Shown here piece after piece: positions 50,991 to 61,958 of a stretch of DNA of 64,000 nucleotides. The translations under genes and the position numbers were made by a program. Numbering within the stretch: the first letter of the stretch is position 1; the number at the start of each line of letters is the position of its first letter. The notes beneath the pieces are model-generated. The model had not been told where the DNA came from. It saw nothing but the letters and a program-made list of their open reading frames with translations, and did not search any database. Origin of the DNA: Streptomyces sp. TSRI0281 (lineage in GTDB: Bacteria > Actinomycetota > Actinomycetes > Streptomycetales > Streptomycetaceae). Where the stretch lies: positions 62,001 through 126,000 of the forward strand of contig NZ_LWLE01000034.1 of NCBI RefSeq assembly GCF_001905125.1, in the 5' to 3' direction.

Positions 50991-53900
50991 ATGTCTATGC
51001 GTGGCCGTCTCCTCACCCCCCGTATGCCCAGGCGTACGGGCGGCGCCATTGTGCTGGGCCTGGCCCTCGCCCTCACGGCGAGCGCCGCCCAGGCTCTGCC
51101 CGCACTGCCGGAGGAGGCCCGGCTCCCGGGCCTCACCGCCGACGAGTCCGATCCGGTCCGGGGCAAGGATGCCAAGGCGGCGTCGCGTCCCGCCGACCCT
51201 GCGAGGAAGGCGGCCACCAAGCGGCTCAGCCCCGTTGCCTGGCCTAAGCAGGGCAGCACGGAGATCGCCGTCTCCACGACACCACTCCTCCTCTCCGGCC
51301 GTGCGGCAGGAGCCTCACCCTCCGCAGGCACTCTGCCCGGAGGCATACCGATCTCCGTCGCTCCGGCCGGGGCGAGGCCGAAGCCCGCTTCCGGGCCGGC
51401 GCCGACCAAGGTGAAGGTCTCCTCCCTCGGCCACCGGGCCGCCCAGAAATGGGGAAGCGCGGCCCTCCTCACGGTGGAGCGTTCCGACGGGCTCAAGAAG
51501 TCGGGGGATGTCGAACTGACCCTGAACTACTCGGCGTTCGCCGATGGAGCCGGAGGCGCCTACGGTTCGCGACTTCAGCTGATCGAGCTGCCTTCCTGCG
51601 CGGCCACCGCCGGTCCGGGCAGTGGTTCGTGCAAGGCCACGCCCAAGCCTCTCCGGTTCGAGAACAACAACGGCGAGCAGACGCTGACCGCGCGCGTCGC
51701 CGCGGCTCCGGCGGCGGCGGACGGCAGCACCGCCGTGTACGCGGTCGCGGCCGGTGACTCCTCGGCCAAGGGGGACTACAAGGCCACCAGCCTCGCGCCC
51801 TCCGCGAGTTGGTCCGTGGCGTCGTCCTCCGGCGGCTTCTCCTGGGACTATCCCCTGCGGGCGGTTCCCACTCCGGGTGGGCTGACGCCCTCGGTGGGGA
51901 TCGGTTACTCCTCCCAGTCCGCGGACGGGCGAACTGCGGCGACCAACAACCAGGGGTCGTGGATCGGTGAGGGCTTCTCCTACGAGCCGGGATTCATCGA
52001 GCGTGCCTACAAGCCGTGTTCCGAGGACGGTCACGAGACTTCGGCGGAACAGTGCTGGGCCTTCGACAACGCCACGATCATGCTCAACGGCATGTCCGGC
52101 CAGCTCCTCCAGGATGACAAGACCAAGAAGTGGCACCTTTCCTCGGACAGCGGGGCCAGGATCGAGAAGACCGACGCGGCCGCCGCCGGCTACCCCGTGG
52201 ACAACGGCGACAACGACGGGGAGCACTGGAAGCTCACCACCACGGACGGCACCGAGTACCACTTCGGCCGCAACAAGCTCCCCGGCTGGACCACGGGCAA
52301 CGAGCAGACGAATTCCACCTGGACCGCACCCGTCTTCGGCGACGACTCCGGCGAGCCCTGCTACAAGGCCACGTTCGCCAGCGCCCACTGCCAGCAGGCA
52401 TGGCGGTGGAACCTCGACTACGTCAAGGATGTCCACGGCAACGTCATGTCCTACTACTACGGGGCGGAGAAGAACCGCTACGCCCTGAATGGCAAGACCG
52501 ACGTCAACGGCACCGAGTACGACCGCGGTGGCTACCTCAAGCGCATCGACTACGGCCAGCGTGACGGCGCGGTGTACACGGCCAAGGCCCCGGCCCGCAT
52601 CGAGTTCGAGACGAAGGAGCGCTGCCTGCCCGACGCCGACTTCGACTGTGCTGAGAGCAAGTTCACCGTGGCCAACGCCGCACGCTGGCCGGACACTCCG
52701 GTCGACCGGTACTGCAAGGCGGCCACGAAGTGTTCCCTCGCCCAGTCCAGTCAGACGTTCTTCACGACGAAGCGGCTCGTGGGTGTCACCACCCGGATGA
52801 GTACGGGCACCGGGGCGGCCGACTACAAAGATGTGGATGCCTGGACGTTCATCCACTTCTTCACTGACAACGGCGACCAGACGAAGACGCTCTGGCTCTC
52901 CAAGATCGACCACGAGGGCCGGGCGAACCACCTGGGTCAGGGCAGTGCCCCGGTCAAGCTGCCATCCGTAGTTCTCCGGGGCGTCCACCTGAAGAACCGC
53001 GTCGACAGCGACACCGACAATACGGATGCCATCCACCGGTATCGCATGATATCCGTGCTGAGTGAGACCGGTGCCCAGCTGGACGTCACCTACGCCGACG
53101 CTGACTGCACGGCGTCCGCGTTGCCCAAGCCCGGGGAGTCCACCAAGCGGTGCTACCCGGTCGTCTGGGCCCCGCCCGGAACCATAGAGCCCCGTACGGA
53201 CTGGTTCCACAAGTACGTCGTCAAACAGGTCGAGGAGACGGACCGTACCGGCGGTGCGGTGGATCGGGTCACCCGGTACGACTACCAGGGGAACGCCGGC
53301 TGGCGGCGCGGCGAACCGGACGGAATCACCGATGAGAAGTTCCTGACCTGGGGACAGTGGCAGGGCTACGGAAAGGTCTCCGTCACCAGCGGTGACCGCC
53401 AATCCATGAAGTCGCGCATCGACTACACGTATCTCCAGGGCCTGGACGGCGACAAGACGTCCGGTGGGGGAACCCGGTCCGAGAAGGTCAAGGACTCAAC
53501 CGGTGTCGAGTACACCGGCCACAAGGAGTTCACGGGCTTCGAGATCGAAGCTCAGACGTTCAACGCCGGCGAGGTGGTCTCCAAGTCCCTCAGCGAACCC
53601 TGGAAGCACGACACGGCCACTCAGACCCGGTCATGGCTGACGAGTCACGCGACTGTCGTCAAAGCCAAGTCCAGCAGGGGCTACACCGCACTGTCCGCAG
53701 GTACGTGGCGCACCACGAAGTCCGTGTCGTACTTCGACCTCGACAGTCCCAACGTCCGGTTGAACCGGACCGAGAACTTCGGGGACCTCGCCACCGACGA
53801 GGACGACACCTGTACCCGGCTCTGGTACGCGGACAATGCCGGACTGAACCTGTACGAACTCCCCTCGCGCAGCGAGGCCGTCACCGTGGACTGCTCGGCG

Positions 53901-56900
53901 ACTCCTGACCGCAAGACCGCTGTGCTGGCCGACGAGCGAACGCTCTACGACGATGGGGCGTTCGGCGCGGCGCCGGTACGGGGCCTTCCCACTCAGACGG
54001 AGCGCCTCACTTCGCACAACGGGTCCACGGGCACCTACCAGGTGACCGGGACCACGCAATTCGACGCGCTCGGCCGTCCCACGTATCAGGAGAACGCCGA
54101 GAGGTACTGGACCCGGACCGCATACACCGACGTCAACGGGCTGATCTCCAAGACCAAGGTCACCAATACGCTCACGCAGTCCACCACGACCGACTTCGCT
54201 CCCGCCTGGGGCTCGTCGACGGGCCAGACGGACCCCAACGGCAAGCGCACCGACCTCGCGTACGACGCCCTGGGCCGCCTGGCCTCCGTGTGGCTGGCGG
54301 ACCGGCCGAAGTCGCAGACGCCGAGCGTCAAGTACTCGTACAACGTCCGCCAGGACAAGGCGGTCGTGGTCAAGACCGAGAAGCTCGACAACGACTATAC
54401 GTACGGGGCCGAGTACCAGTTCTACGACAGCCTGCTGAGGCCGCGGCAGCTCCAGACCCAAGGAGCGGGCGGGTCCCGAATGGTCGGTGACGTCTTCTAC
54501 GACGGCTCGGGCAACATCAGGAAGACGAACGCCACATACAACGCGGCCAAGCCTGCCAACGATGAACTACTGATCGTGGGCGACGGTGAGGTCGGCGCCC
54601 AGACCCTCACCGAGTACGACGGCCTGGGCCGCGCCACTGCGGATATATTCCAGGTCGCCGGCGTCGAGCAGTGGCGTACCAGCACGGTGTACGAGGGAGA
54701 CCGTACCCATGTCGACCCGCCCGTCGGCCAAGCGCCGACGACATCGTTGACCGACGCGTCCGGCCGGCTCACGGAGCTGCGGAAGTACCACGGTTCCGCC
54801 CCCGACCCGTCCGGCCCCGGTACGCAGTACGACGCGACGAACTACGCGTACACCAAGGCCGGACTGCTGGAGACCGTCACCGACTCCCAGAAGAACATCT
54901 GGCGGTACGAATACGACCAGCTCGGCCGCAGGACGGTGGCCATCGACCCGGACGCCGGCAAGACGACGACGGAATATGACGGTCTCGACCGGCCGGTGGT
55001 GACGGTCGACGCCCGCAACAACAAGGTCTCCACCGTCTACGACGGGCTGAGTCGGCCGCTCTCCACGTGGTCCGGAGACGCGCTGAGCGGCACGAAGCTG
55101 ACCGAGACCAAGTACGACAAGCCCGGATGGGTCGGCTACGCCTGGGCGTCCTACCGGTACACCAGCCCGACGGAGTCGTACGCGTCGGTGATCCAGGGCA
55201 TGGACTCCCTCTACCGGCCGGAGAAGACGGCGTACACCGTTCCCGATTCGGAAGGAGCGCTCGCCGGTGCGTATGTCTTCACGACCACGTACAACAAGGA
55301 CGGAACAGTCCAGGGCCAGGGCATGCCCGGGGCGGGAGCCCTCACGGGTGAGGCCATCGCCTACACCTACGACGAACTGCAACGCCCGGTGTCCATGAAG
55401 GGCAAGACCCCATATGTAGCGGACACCGAGTACACGAAGACAAGCGCACTGTTGGGCCTGGTTCTTTCGACCGGCCAGGGCAAAGACGTCCAGCAGTCGT
55501 ACGACTACGAGCGTGGCACGGGCCGCATGACTGCGGCGAAGCTGAACGTTCAGGACGCGGGACCGGTCAGATATTCCCAGTACAGCTACGACCAGGCCGG
55601 AAACGTCCTGGCGATCTCGGACAAGGCAGGGGCGTCCCCGGACGTCCAGTGCTTCGCGTACGACGGGGGACAGCGGCTGACGGAAGCCTGGACGCCGTCG
55701 GCCACGGAAGCCGAGGCGACGGGCTCGGGTACCAAGGGCAGTGAGCTCAACGCAGGCACTCCGGCGGCATGTACGGCGGCGCCGGGCGAGAAGAGCCTCG
55801 GCGGACCGGCTCCGTACTGGAAGTCCTACGAGACCGACGCCATAGGCAACCGTACGAAGGACGTCACCCATGACGTCGGCGGGGACGCGACCCGGAACGT
55901 CACGCGCCACTTCACGTACGGAGAGAACGGCGCGGGTCCGCATGCGGTGACCAAGGTGGTGGAGAACACCCCCACCGGCGACCGGCAGTCCACCTTCGGC
56001 TACGACGACTCCGGCAACACCGTCAAGCGGACCATCGGCGGGAACCCCCAGGATCTGGAATGGGACGGCAGCGGTGACCTGATCAAGTCCACGGAGGCGA
56101 ACGGCGACGAGACCGGATACGTCTACGGTGCCGACGGCAACCGTGTCCTGAGGCGCGACGCCAAGGCGACCACTGTTTACCTCCCCGGCATGGAACTGCG
56201 CCTCGCCAAGGGCTCCACCACGGTCCAGGCCACCCGGTACTACAGCTATGCCGGCCAGACGATAGCCGTCCGCCAGAACAACAACGAGCTGTCGTTCCTC
56301 GCCTCCGACCACCATGGCACCGGCGAGTTCGCGATCAACGCGACCACGGGCGCGGTGACCCAGCGGCGCTTCGATCCGTATGGGGTGGCGCGTTCGGAGC
56401 CGACCGGGGCATGGCCCGGTGAGAAGGGATTCGTCGGCGGCACGATCGACGAGCAGACCGGACTGACACATCTGGGAGCGCGCGAATACTCCCCGGATAT
56501 CGGGAAGTTCATCTCCGTCGACCCGGTGATCGACTACACGCGGCCCGAGCAGATGAACGCGTACAGCTACGCGCACAACTCGCCGGTGACGCTGTCCGAC
56601 CCGGACGGGCTTTTGCCTTGCGCGCCGGGCGTAGGACCATTCGGGAACTCATGCGGCAACCCGTGCGGTATGTACTGTTCGGGAGGCTCCGCCGAGGCAG
56701 AGGCGGAGGTGACGACCGCCCAGGGCAATGAGAACGCCGCCAAGGCCCAGCAGGGGCAGGCGAAGCAGCGGATCAAGCAGACGGCCAAGGCCCTCGTCAA
56801 GATCGTCAGGGACCTGATCGGCGTTGATGCGGCACTGGACTGTTTCTCCAGCGGCGACTTGGGCGCGTGCGGCGAGACACTGCTGAACGTGGCGGGGAGC

Positions 56901-57974
56901 TTCGCGGGAGGCCTGGCCGGCAAGGTCCTGGCCAAGTACGGCGTTCCCTGGAACTGGAACAAGGGCTACAAGCTCGCCAAACGGGTGGTCGGTCTGGTCG
57001 ACGACCTCATCGGCGGTGTCAAGGACCTGATCAAGTCGTCCAAGGCGGTCGGCAAGGCCCAGGAGGCTCTGGCTGTAGCGAGGGCCAAGGCCAAGGCCGC
57101 GCTGGGCAAGATGAAGAAGGACCCAGGGTCCTGCGCGGTCCCGAACCACAGCTTCCTGCCGGGCACCAAGGTCCTGCTGGCCGATGGCTCGAAGAAACCG
57201 ATCGAAAAGGTCGAGCTCGGTGACCTGGTCGTCGTCACGGATCCGGAGACCGGCGAGACGACGACCCGCGAAGTCGTCGCCACCATCGTCACCGAGGACG
57301 ACAAGCACTTCGTCGACCTGACGATCGCGCCGGACAAGGGCGCGGAGGCCACCCTCATCTCCACCACGACCCACCCGTTCTGGGTCGAGTCGGAGAAGGC
57401 ATGGATCGAAGCCGGTGACCTGAAGCCGGGCATGGAACTCCGGACGGCCGAAGGCGACACGGCGAGTGTCGAGGGCATCCGGCGCTTCGACCAGCGGCAG
57501 CGCACGCATGACCTGACTGTCAGTGACGTCCATACGTACTATGTGGTGGCGGGGGCCACGCCGGTCCTGGTCCACAATTGTGGCGGCCAGGTGGAATACG
57601 GTGGCAATGAACTCAGCCAGGCCGTCATGCAGGAACGACTGAAGACGGGAAACAAGCTCAATAATTTTGCGGCGGTGAGGTACACCGACGCAGATGGGGC
57701 TTCGCAGATTGCGGTCGCAGTCTCGTCCAAGGGGCCGGGTAACCATGCGGAGCGTAAGTTGCTCAGAGAGTATGGGGATTCGATCACCGAGGCTTATTCG
57801 GAATTCCAGCCGTGCACTGGGTCGAATAAGTGCCGCAGTAGGCTAGCCGAGGCCGGCATACCAACGACGTGGACTTGGGGTTGGACCACCTCAGCCGAGG
57901 GCTCCGCTGCAAGATCCGCCAAGGGTAAAGCAGTGACTTCGATGTTCCGGGATGCCATATCGGGCAACTGGTAA
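50991..57974 (+). CDS. RHS-repeat polymorphic toxin with Hint domain and deaminase-like C-terminus
   Basis: A 2327-residue exported toxin carrier. The signal peptide is GGAIVLGLALALTASAAQA. A beta-rich N-terminal region leads to many YD/RHS repeats (about residues 1030-1780). The RHS core follows (GGTIDEQTGLTHLGAREYSP, FISVDPVIDY near 1820-1850). A Hint/intein-like protease spans about 2047-2197 (NHSFLPGTKVLLADGSKKPI to VLVHNC). The last ~130 residues carry HAERKLL near 2251 and FQPCTGSNKCRSRL near 2275, the His/Glu/Cys/Cys pattern of zinc deaminases that target nucleic acids or nucleotides. Hint cleavage would free this tip. The tip DNA is lower in GC than the body, typical of tip exchange. 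ATG 50991 has CGGAG upstream. Confidence 0.88.
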   Translation: MSMRGRLLTPRMPRRTGGAIVLGLALALTASAAQALPALPEEARLPGLTADESDPVRGKDAKAASRPADPARKAATKRLSPVAWPKQGSTEIAVSTTPLLLSGRAAGASPSAGTLPGGIPISVAPAGARPKPASGPAPTKVKVSSLGHRAAQKWGSAALLTVERSDGLKKSGDVELTLNYSAFADGAGGAYGSRLQLIELPSCAATAGPGSGSCKATPKPLRFENNNGEQTLTARVAAAPAAADGSTAVYAVAAGDSSAKGDYKATSLAPSASWSVASSSGGFSWDYPLRAVPTPGGLTPSVGIGYSSQSADGRTAATNNQGSWIGEGFSYEPGFIERAYKPCSEDGHETSAEQCWAFDNATIMLNGMSGQLLQDDKTKKWHLSSDSGARIEKTDAAAAGYPVDNGDNDGEHWKLTTTDGTEYHFGRNKLPGWTTGNEQTNSTWTAPVFGDDSGEPCYKATFASAHCQQAWRWNLDYVKDVHGNVMSYYYGAEKNRYALNGKTDVNGTEYDRGGYLKRIDYGQRDGAVYTAKAPARIEFETKERCLPDADFDCAESKFTVANAARWPDTPVDRYCKAATKCSLAQSSQTFFTTKRLVGVTTRMSTGTGAADYKDVDAWTFIHFFTDNGDQTKTLWLSKIDHEGRANHLGQGSAPVKLPSVVLRGVHLKNRVDSDTDNTDAIHRYRMISVLSETGAQLDVTYADADCTASALPKPGESTKRCYPVVWAPPGTIEPRTDWFHKYVVKQVEETDRTGGAVDRVTRYDYQGNAGWRRGEPDGITDEKFLTWGQWQGYGKVSVTSGDRQSMKSRIDYTYLQGLDGDKTSGGGTRSEKVKDSTGVEYTGHKEFTGFEIEAQTFNAGEVVSKSLSEPWKHDTATQTRSWLTSHATVVKAKSSRGYTALSAGTWRTTKSVSYFDLDSPNVRLNRTENFGDLATDEDDTCTRLWYADNAGLNLYELPSRSEAVTVDCSATPDRKTAVLADERTLYDDGAFGAAPVRGLPTQTERLTSHNGSTGTYQVTGTTQFDALGRPTYQENAERYWTRTAYTDVNGLISKTKVTNTLTQSTTTDFAPAWGSSTGQTDPNGKRTDLAYDALGRLASVWLADRPKSQTPSVKYSYNVRQDKAVVVKTEKLDNDYTYGAEYQFYDSLLRPRQLQTQGAGGSRMVGDVFYDGSGNIRKTNATYNAAKPANDELLIVGDGEVGAQTLTEYDGLGRATADIFQVAGVEQWRTSTVYEGDRTHVDPPVGQAPTTSLTDASGRLTELRKYHGSAPDPSGPGTQYDATNYAYTKAGLLETVTDSQKNIWRYEYDQLGRRTVAIDPDAGKTTTEYDGLDRPVVTVDARNNKVSTVYDGLSRPLSTWSGDALSGTKLTETKYDKPGWVGYAWASYRYTSPTESYASVIQGMDSLYRPEKTAYTVPDSEGALAGAYVFTTTYNKDGTVQGQGMPGAGALTGEAIAYTYDELQRPVSMKGKTPYVADTEYTKTSALLGLVLSTGQGKDVQQSYDYERGTGRMTAAKLNVQDAGPVRYSQYSYDQAGNVLAISDKAGASPDVQCFAYDGGQRLTEAWTPSATEAEATGSGTKGSELNAGTPAACTAAPGEKSLGGPAPYWKSYETDAIGNRTKDVTHDVGGDATRNVTRHFTYGENGAGPHAVTKVVENTPTGDRQSTFGYDDSGNTVKRTIGGNPQDLEWDGSGDLIKSTEANGDETGYVYGADGNRVLRRDAKATTVYLPGMELRLAKGSTTVQATRYYSYAGQTIAVRQNNNELSFLASDHHGTGEFAINATTGAVTQRRFDPYGVARSEPTGAWPGEKGFVGGTIDEQTGLTHLGAREYSPDIGKFISVDPVIDYTRPEQMNAYSYAHNSPVTLSDPDGLLPCAPGVGPFGNSCGNPCGMYCSGGSAEAEAEVTTAQGNENAAKAQQGQAKQRIKQTAKALVKIVRDLIGVDAALDCFSSGDLGACGETLLNVAGSFAGGLAGKVLAKYGVPWNWNKGYKLAKRVVGLVDDLIGGVKDLIKSSKAVGKAQEALAVARAKAKAALGKMKKDPGSCAVPNHSFLPGTKVLLADGSKKPIEKVELGDLVVVTDPETGETTTREVVATIVTEDDKHFVDLTIAPDKGAEATLISTTTHPFWVESEKAWIEAGDLKPGMELRTAEGDTASVEGIRRFDQRQRTHDLTVSDVHTYYVVAGATPVLVHNCGGQVEYGGNELSQAVMQERLKTGNKLNNFAAVRYTDADGASQIAVAVSSKGPGNHAERKLLREYGDSITEAYSEFQPCTGSNKCRSRLAEAGIPTTWTWGWTTSAEGSAARSAKGKAVTSMFRDAISGNW

Positions 57975-57991
57975 GGTAGTTCCAATATTAC

Positions 57992-58027
57992 GGTTGGCCC
58001 GCCGCCCATCTGGGCGGCGGGCCAACC
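57992..58027. terminator. Perfect 16-bp hairpin between toxin and immunity genes
   Basis: GGTTGGCCCGCCGCCC (57992-58007) and its exact complement (58012-58027) enclose the loop ATCT. A short mixed sequence follows, without a T run. It could terminate toxin mRNA or stabilise its 3' end, while the immunity gene starts 30 bp further on. Confidence 0.75.
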
Positions 58028-58057
58028 GCTTAGCTATGAGAATGGAGACGGGTGCCG

Positions 58058-58546
58058 ATGGCTAACCACCAGTATTCAATCGAATATGTCGCATGCGTGA
58101 GGAACTCCGCTACGCGCGAGTACCTTTCTTCGGTCGGGCTACCTGTCGAGCATGTCCTTTTTTCGGCTTCGGAAGCCGCTGGTGGTGGGGGTGCCGAGAA
58201 CGCTGAGGGCCGCGACCTTCTGAAATTGGGATCTGGAGGGGATGGCGATGACGCGTACTGCGTTGACTGCGAAACCGGAGAGGTGCTCTACCGCGGCAGC
58301 GATGATCCGTCTCTATTTTCTGTGAACTCATCACCGCAGAAGTTGTCTGAATGCTTGAGCGTATTTGAGGTTGAAACCGCTCGATCCGCAGGCGAAGACG
58401 ATCCGGAAATGCTGGAAGAACTAGCCGATCTGCTGGGGAGGTCACTCGGGGAGATTGATCCGTTGGCCCTACGGGACGATCCAGGGTTTTGGCGTTCAAT
58501 TCTCTTTGATGTGGCAATTGGTGACTATGTGGATGATGAATCTTAA
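58058..58546 (+). CDS. SUKH-type (probably SUKH-4) immunity protein
   Basis: 162 residues and acidic, as expected for a protein that neutralises a toxin tip. The SUKH core shows LKLGSGGDGDDAYCVDCETG followed by EVLYRGSDDPSLFSVNSSPQ and KLSECLSVFEV. ATG 58058 has GGAGA at 58044-58048; GTG 58052 is too close to it. It lies directly after the RHS deaminase gene, the classical toxin-immunity order. GC is low relative to the rest of the window, like the toxin tip, so the two probably arrived together. Confidence 0.8.
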   Translation: MANHQYSIEYVACVRNSATREYLSSVGLPVEHVLFSASEAAGGGGAENAEGRDLLKLGSGGDGDDAYCVDCETGEVLYRGSDDPSLFSVNSSPQKLSECLSVFEVETARSAGEDDPEMLEELADLLGRSLGEIDPLALRDDPGFWRSILFDVAIGDYVDDES

Positions 58547-58829
58547 ACTCCTTACGGTCGCGTAACTCGCACCCTTAGGTGGCGGAGTTCACAGCTATCG
58601 CTGCCGCCTCCAAGGCGGTCTACGATTCGTTAACATCGGCGAACCCATGACCTGCTGGAACATGCATAAGGATTTCGTTCAGACCCATCATGGGGTCGGC
58701 GTTCGAATAGCGGGATAATGGTTGCGCGGGTCAATACCCGACGGGCGTGCACCTGGCACAGGCTTGGGCCCCTCCGTGAGAATTCGGAGGGGCCCAAGTG
58801 GCCTTTGGCGGCAGTAGTTGACGGCAACG
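58547..58829. other. Gap between immunity gene and integrase
   Basis: No protein gene or intact tRNA is seen. It holds a strong terminator at 58763-58798. As the space beside an integrase gene it is where the element's attachment site would be expected, but the partner copy is outside the window. Confidence 0.4.
58763..58798. terminator. Strong hairpin terminator
   Basis: CTTGGGCCCCTCCG (58763-58776) pairs perfectly with CGGAGGGGCCCAAG (58785-58798) around TGAGAATT. It lies just beyond the 3' end of the integrase gene. Confidence 0.8.
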
Positions 58830-60149
58830 TCAGCGGACAGGGTGTACGCATGACGGCAGGGCGCCACCGGCGTCAGGTTGGTTGGCAGTCTCGGAAGGAT
58901 TGTGGAGAGTGCGGCCGAGGAGATCGATAGCGTCGCGTTGGAGGCGGAGCCGGACGTGGGCGTAGACCGTGGCGGTGACGCCGATGTGGGCGTGTCCGAG
59001 GAGCTCCTTGATCACGACGAGCTCGACGCCCTGCTCCAGGAGGAGGGTGGCGGTGGAGTGGCGTAGGTCGTGGAAGCGAATCCGGCGGAGCCCTGCCTGA
59101 TCGAGGAGGGCGCGGAAGCTGCGATTGAGGTTCGCCGGATCGATCGGCCCTCCTGCCGTCGTGCTGAATACGAGGCCGTTGTCCCTCCAGTCCTCCGCTG
59201 CTGCCTCTCGTTCTCCTTCCTGTGTCTCACGGTGTTCCTTGAATGAGTGGATGCACTCGCTGGGGAGGGCGATGCGTCGTTCGGAGGCTCGGGTTTTGGT
59301 GGGTAGGGCGGTGAGCCCGCCGGTTTGGGTGCGCTGGAGGGTGCGGCGGATGCTGGCAGTGCCTGTCTGGAGGTCGAGGTCTTCCCACTGGAGGCCGAGG
59401 AGTTCGCCCTTGCGGAGTCCGGTGCGGAGTCCGGTGCGGAGGGCGAGTTCGTACAGCGCGAACAGGCGGTCATTGCGGACAGCAGCGAGAAGCTGGCGGG
59501 CTTCATCTGCCGTGAGCGGTTCGAACCGACGGGGGCGCGGCGTACCCGTACGGACGTTGCGGGCGACATTGCGCGTGATCTCCTCCTCGCGGACGGCGTG
59601 CTCCAAGGCGGATTTGAGTACGGAGTGGATGTACGCCAGCGTCAGCGGAGAGAGCCGCTTGGAGCAGCACGCTCCGGCGGCGCAACAACGGGACTGATCG
59701 CGGCGGGCGTCGACGCCACGTGCGCAGCACTGGCAGGTGATGCGGAGCTGGTTGAGCCAGGTGCGGACGTCCTTGGCAGTGAGCTTGGCGAGCTTCTTCC
59801 TCCCGAGGCCGGGAACGAGGTGCTGCTGGACACAGGCGGTGTATCGGGTGTGGGTGTTCTCGCGGAGCTGGTGGACCGCGACGGCTTCCAACCAGTACGT
59901 CAGGTAGGCGCTGACGCTGCCCTGCGCGGACGGAACGGGGACGCCGCGGTTGCTAGCGGCGATCTTCTCGGTGAGCTTGGCCAGGGCCTCCTTACGGGTG
60001 GTGCCGTAGACGCGGATGCGCTTGTGGGTGTTGCCCGGGGCGAGGACGTAGCCGGCGGCTTTCCAGCGTCCGTCCTTGCGCTGGTAGACGGTCCCGTCAC
60101 CGTTGGCGCGGACGCGGCGGGAGGGAGTGGCGTCGCGGGGTGTGGTCAT
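58830..60149 (-). CDS. Tyrosine-recombinase integrase of an AICE (pSAM2-like)
   Basis: 439 residues. The N-terminal AP2-like arm-binding region includes NGDGTVYQRKDGRWKAAGYV. A Cys-rich insertion (ITCQCCARGVDARRDQS, then CCAAGACCSKRLSP) lies in the core-binding domain and is seen in related actinomycete integrases. Catalytic motifs are TGLRKGELLGL (Arg I), HDLRHSTATLLL (His/Arg), LGHAHIG and the Tyr of TVYAHV. The Arg I motif is preceded by an extra TGLR from a 12-bp duplication, which may impair activity. It overlaps xis by TGATG (shared base 60149). Confidence 0.88.
   Translation of the reverse strand: MTTPRDATPSRRVRANGDGTVYQRKDGRWKAAGYVLAPGNTHKRIRVYGTTRKEALAKLTEKIAASNRGVPVPSAQGSVSAYLTYWLEAVAVHQLRENTHTRYTACVQQHLVPGLGRKKLAKLTAKDVRTWLNQLRITCQCCARGVDARRDQSRCCAAGACCSKRLSPLTLAYIHSVLKSALEHAVREEEITRNVARNVRTGTPRPRRFEPLTADEARQLLAAVRNDRLFALYELALRTGLRTGLRKGELLGLQWEDLDLQTGTASIRRTLQRTQTGGLTALPTKTRASERRIALPSECIHSFKEHRETQEGEREAAAEDWRDNGLVFSTTAGGPIDPANLNRSFRALLDQAGLRRIRFHDLRHSTATLLLEQGVELVVIKELLGHAHIGVTATVYAHVRLRLQRDAIDLLGRTLHNPSETANQPDAGGALPSCVHPVR
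59412..59435. repeat. 12-bp tandem duplication in the integrase active-site motif
   Basis: GCGGAGTCCGGT occurs twice in a row (59412-59423 and 59424-59435). On the coding strand it duplicates TGLR, giving TGLRTGLRKGE instead of the usual single TGLRxGE. Confidence 0.85.
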
Positions 60150-60375
60150 CAGGCGGCGGCTTCCTGGTCGAGGCGTGCGTGGATGAAGTCGGTGAGGGTG
60201 TGGACGGGGATGCGGCGGGCGCGGCCGAGGGTGATCGAGGCGAGCTGGTGGGTCCGGAGCAGGTCGTAGACGGTGGAGCGGCCGAGCTGGAGGCGGGCCA
60301 TGACCTGGGGCCCGGTCAGCAGTTCCTGCGACGCACTGGACGCCGGGTGGGGCAGGGTGGGCTGGTACGAGGTCA

Positions 60376-60376
<1 letters not shown>
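60149..60376 (-). CDS. Excisionase-like helix-turn-helix protein (Xis)
   Basis: 75 residues. ELLTGPQVMARLQLGRSTVY and LGRARRIPVHTLTDFI fit the MerR/excisionase winged-helix family. It would bend DNA and direct the integrase towards excision. ATG 60376 overlaps the rep stop (TGATG), and its own stop overlaps the integrase start (TGATG), so rep, xis and int are translationally coupled as in pSAM2-type elements. Confidence 0.85.
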
Positions 60377-61807
<1,431 letters not shown>

Positions 61808-61958
61808 GTCGGGGCGTGTCCCTTCTGTCGGGGTGGGTGGCCCCGAGCAGCAACCAGCCAGCGAGGGAACGTGTTGGTGCTGCTCGGGGCATGACGAACC
61901 GGGCCCATCGGTGGGGCGGGGGTTCAGGTGGGGTGATCCGGCCGGTGGCCGGGGAGGC

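Noticed and set aside
51315..53402. A 695-codon minus-strand frame inside the RHS gene
   Set aside because: It is antisense to conserved RHS sequence, and its Gly/Val/Arg-rich product has no motifs.
54567..56576. A 669-codon minus-strand frame inside the RHS gene
   Set aside because: It is a GC-bias shadow of the repeat region and has no domain or ribosome site.
58680..58720. A GTTCGAAT T-loop-like motif near the integrase, considered as a tRNA attachment site
   Set aside because: The bases on either side do not pair as a T stem, and no acceptor or anticodon arm can be drawn.
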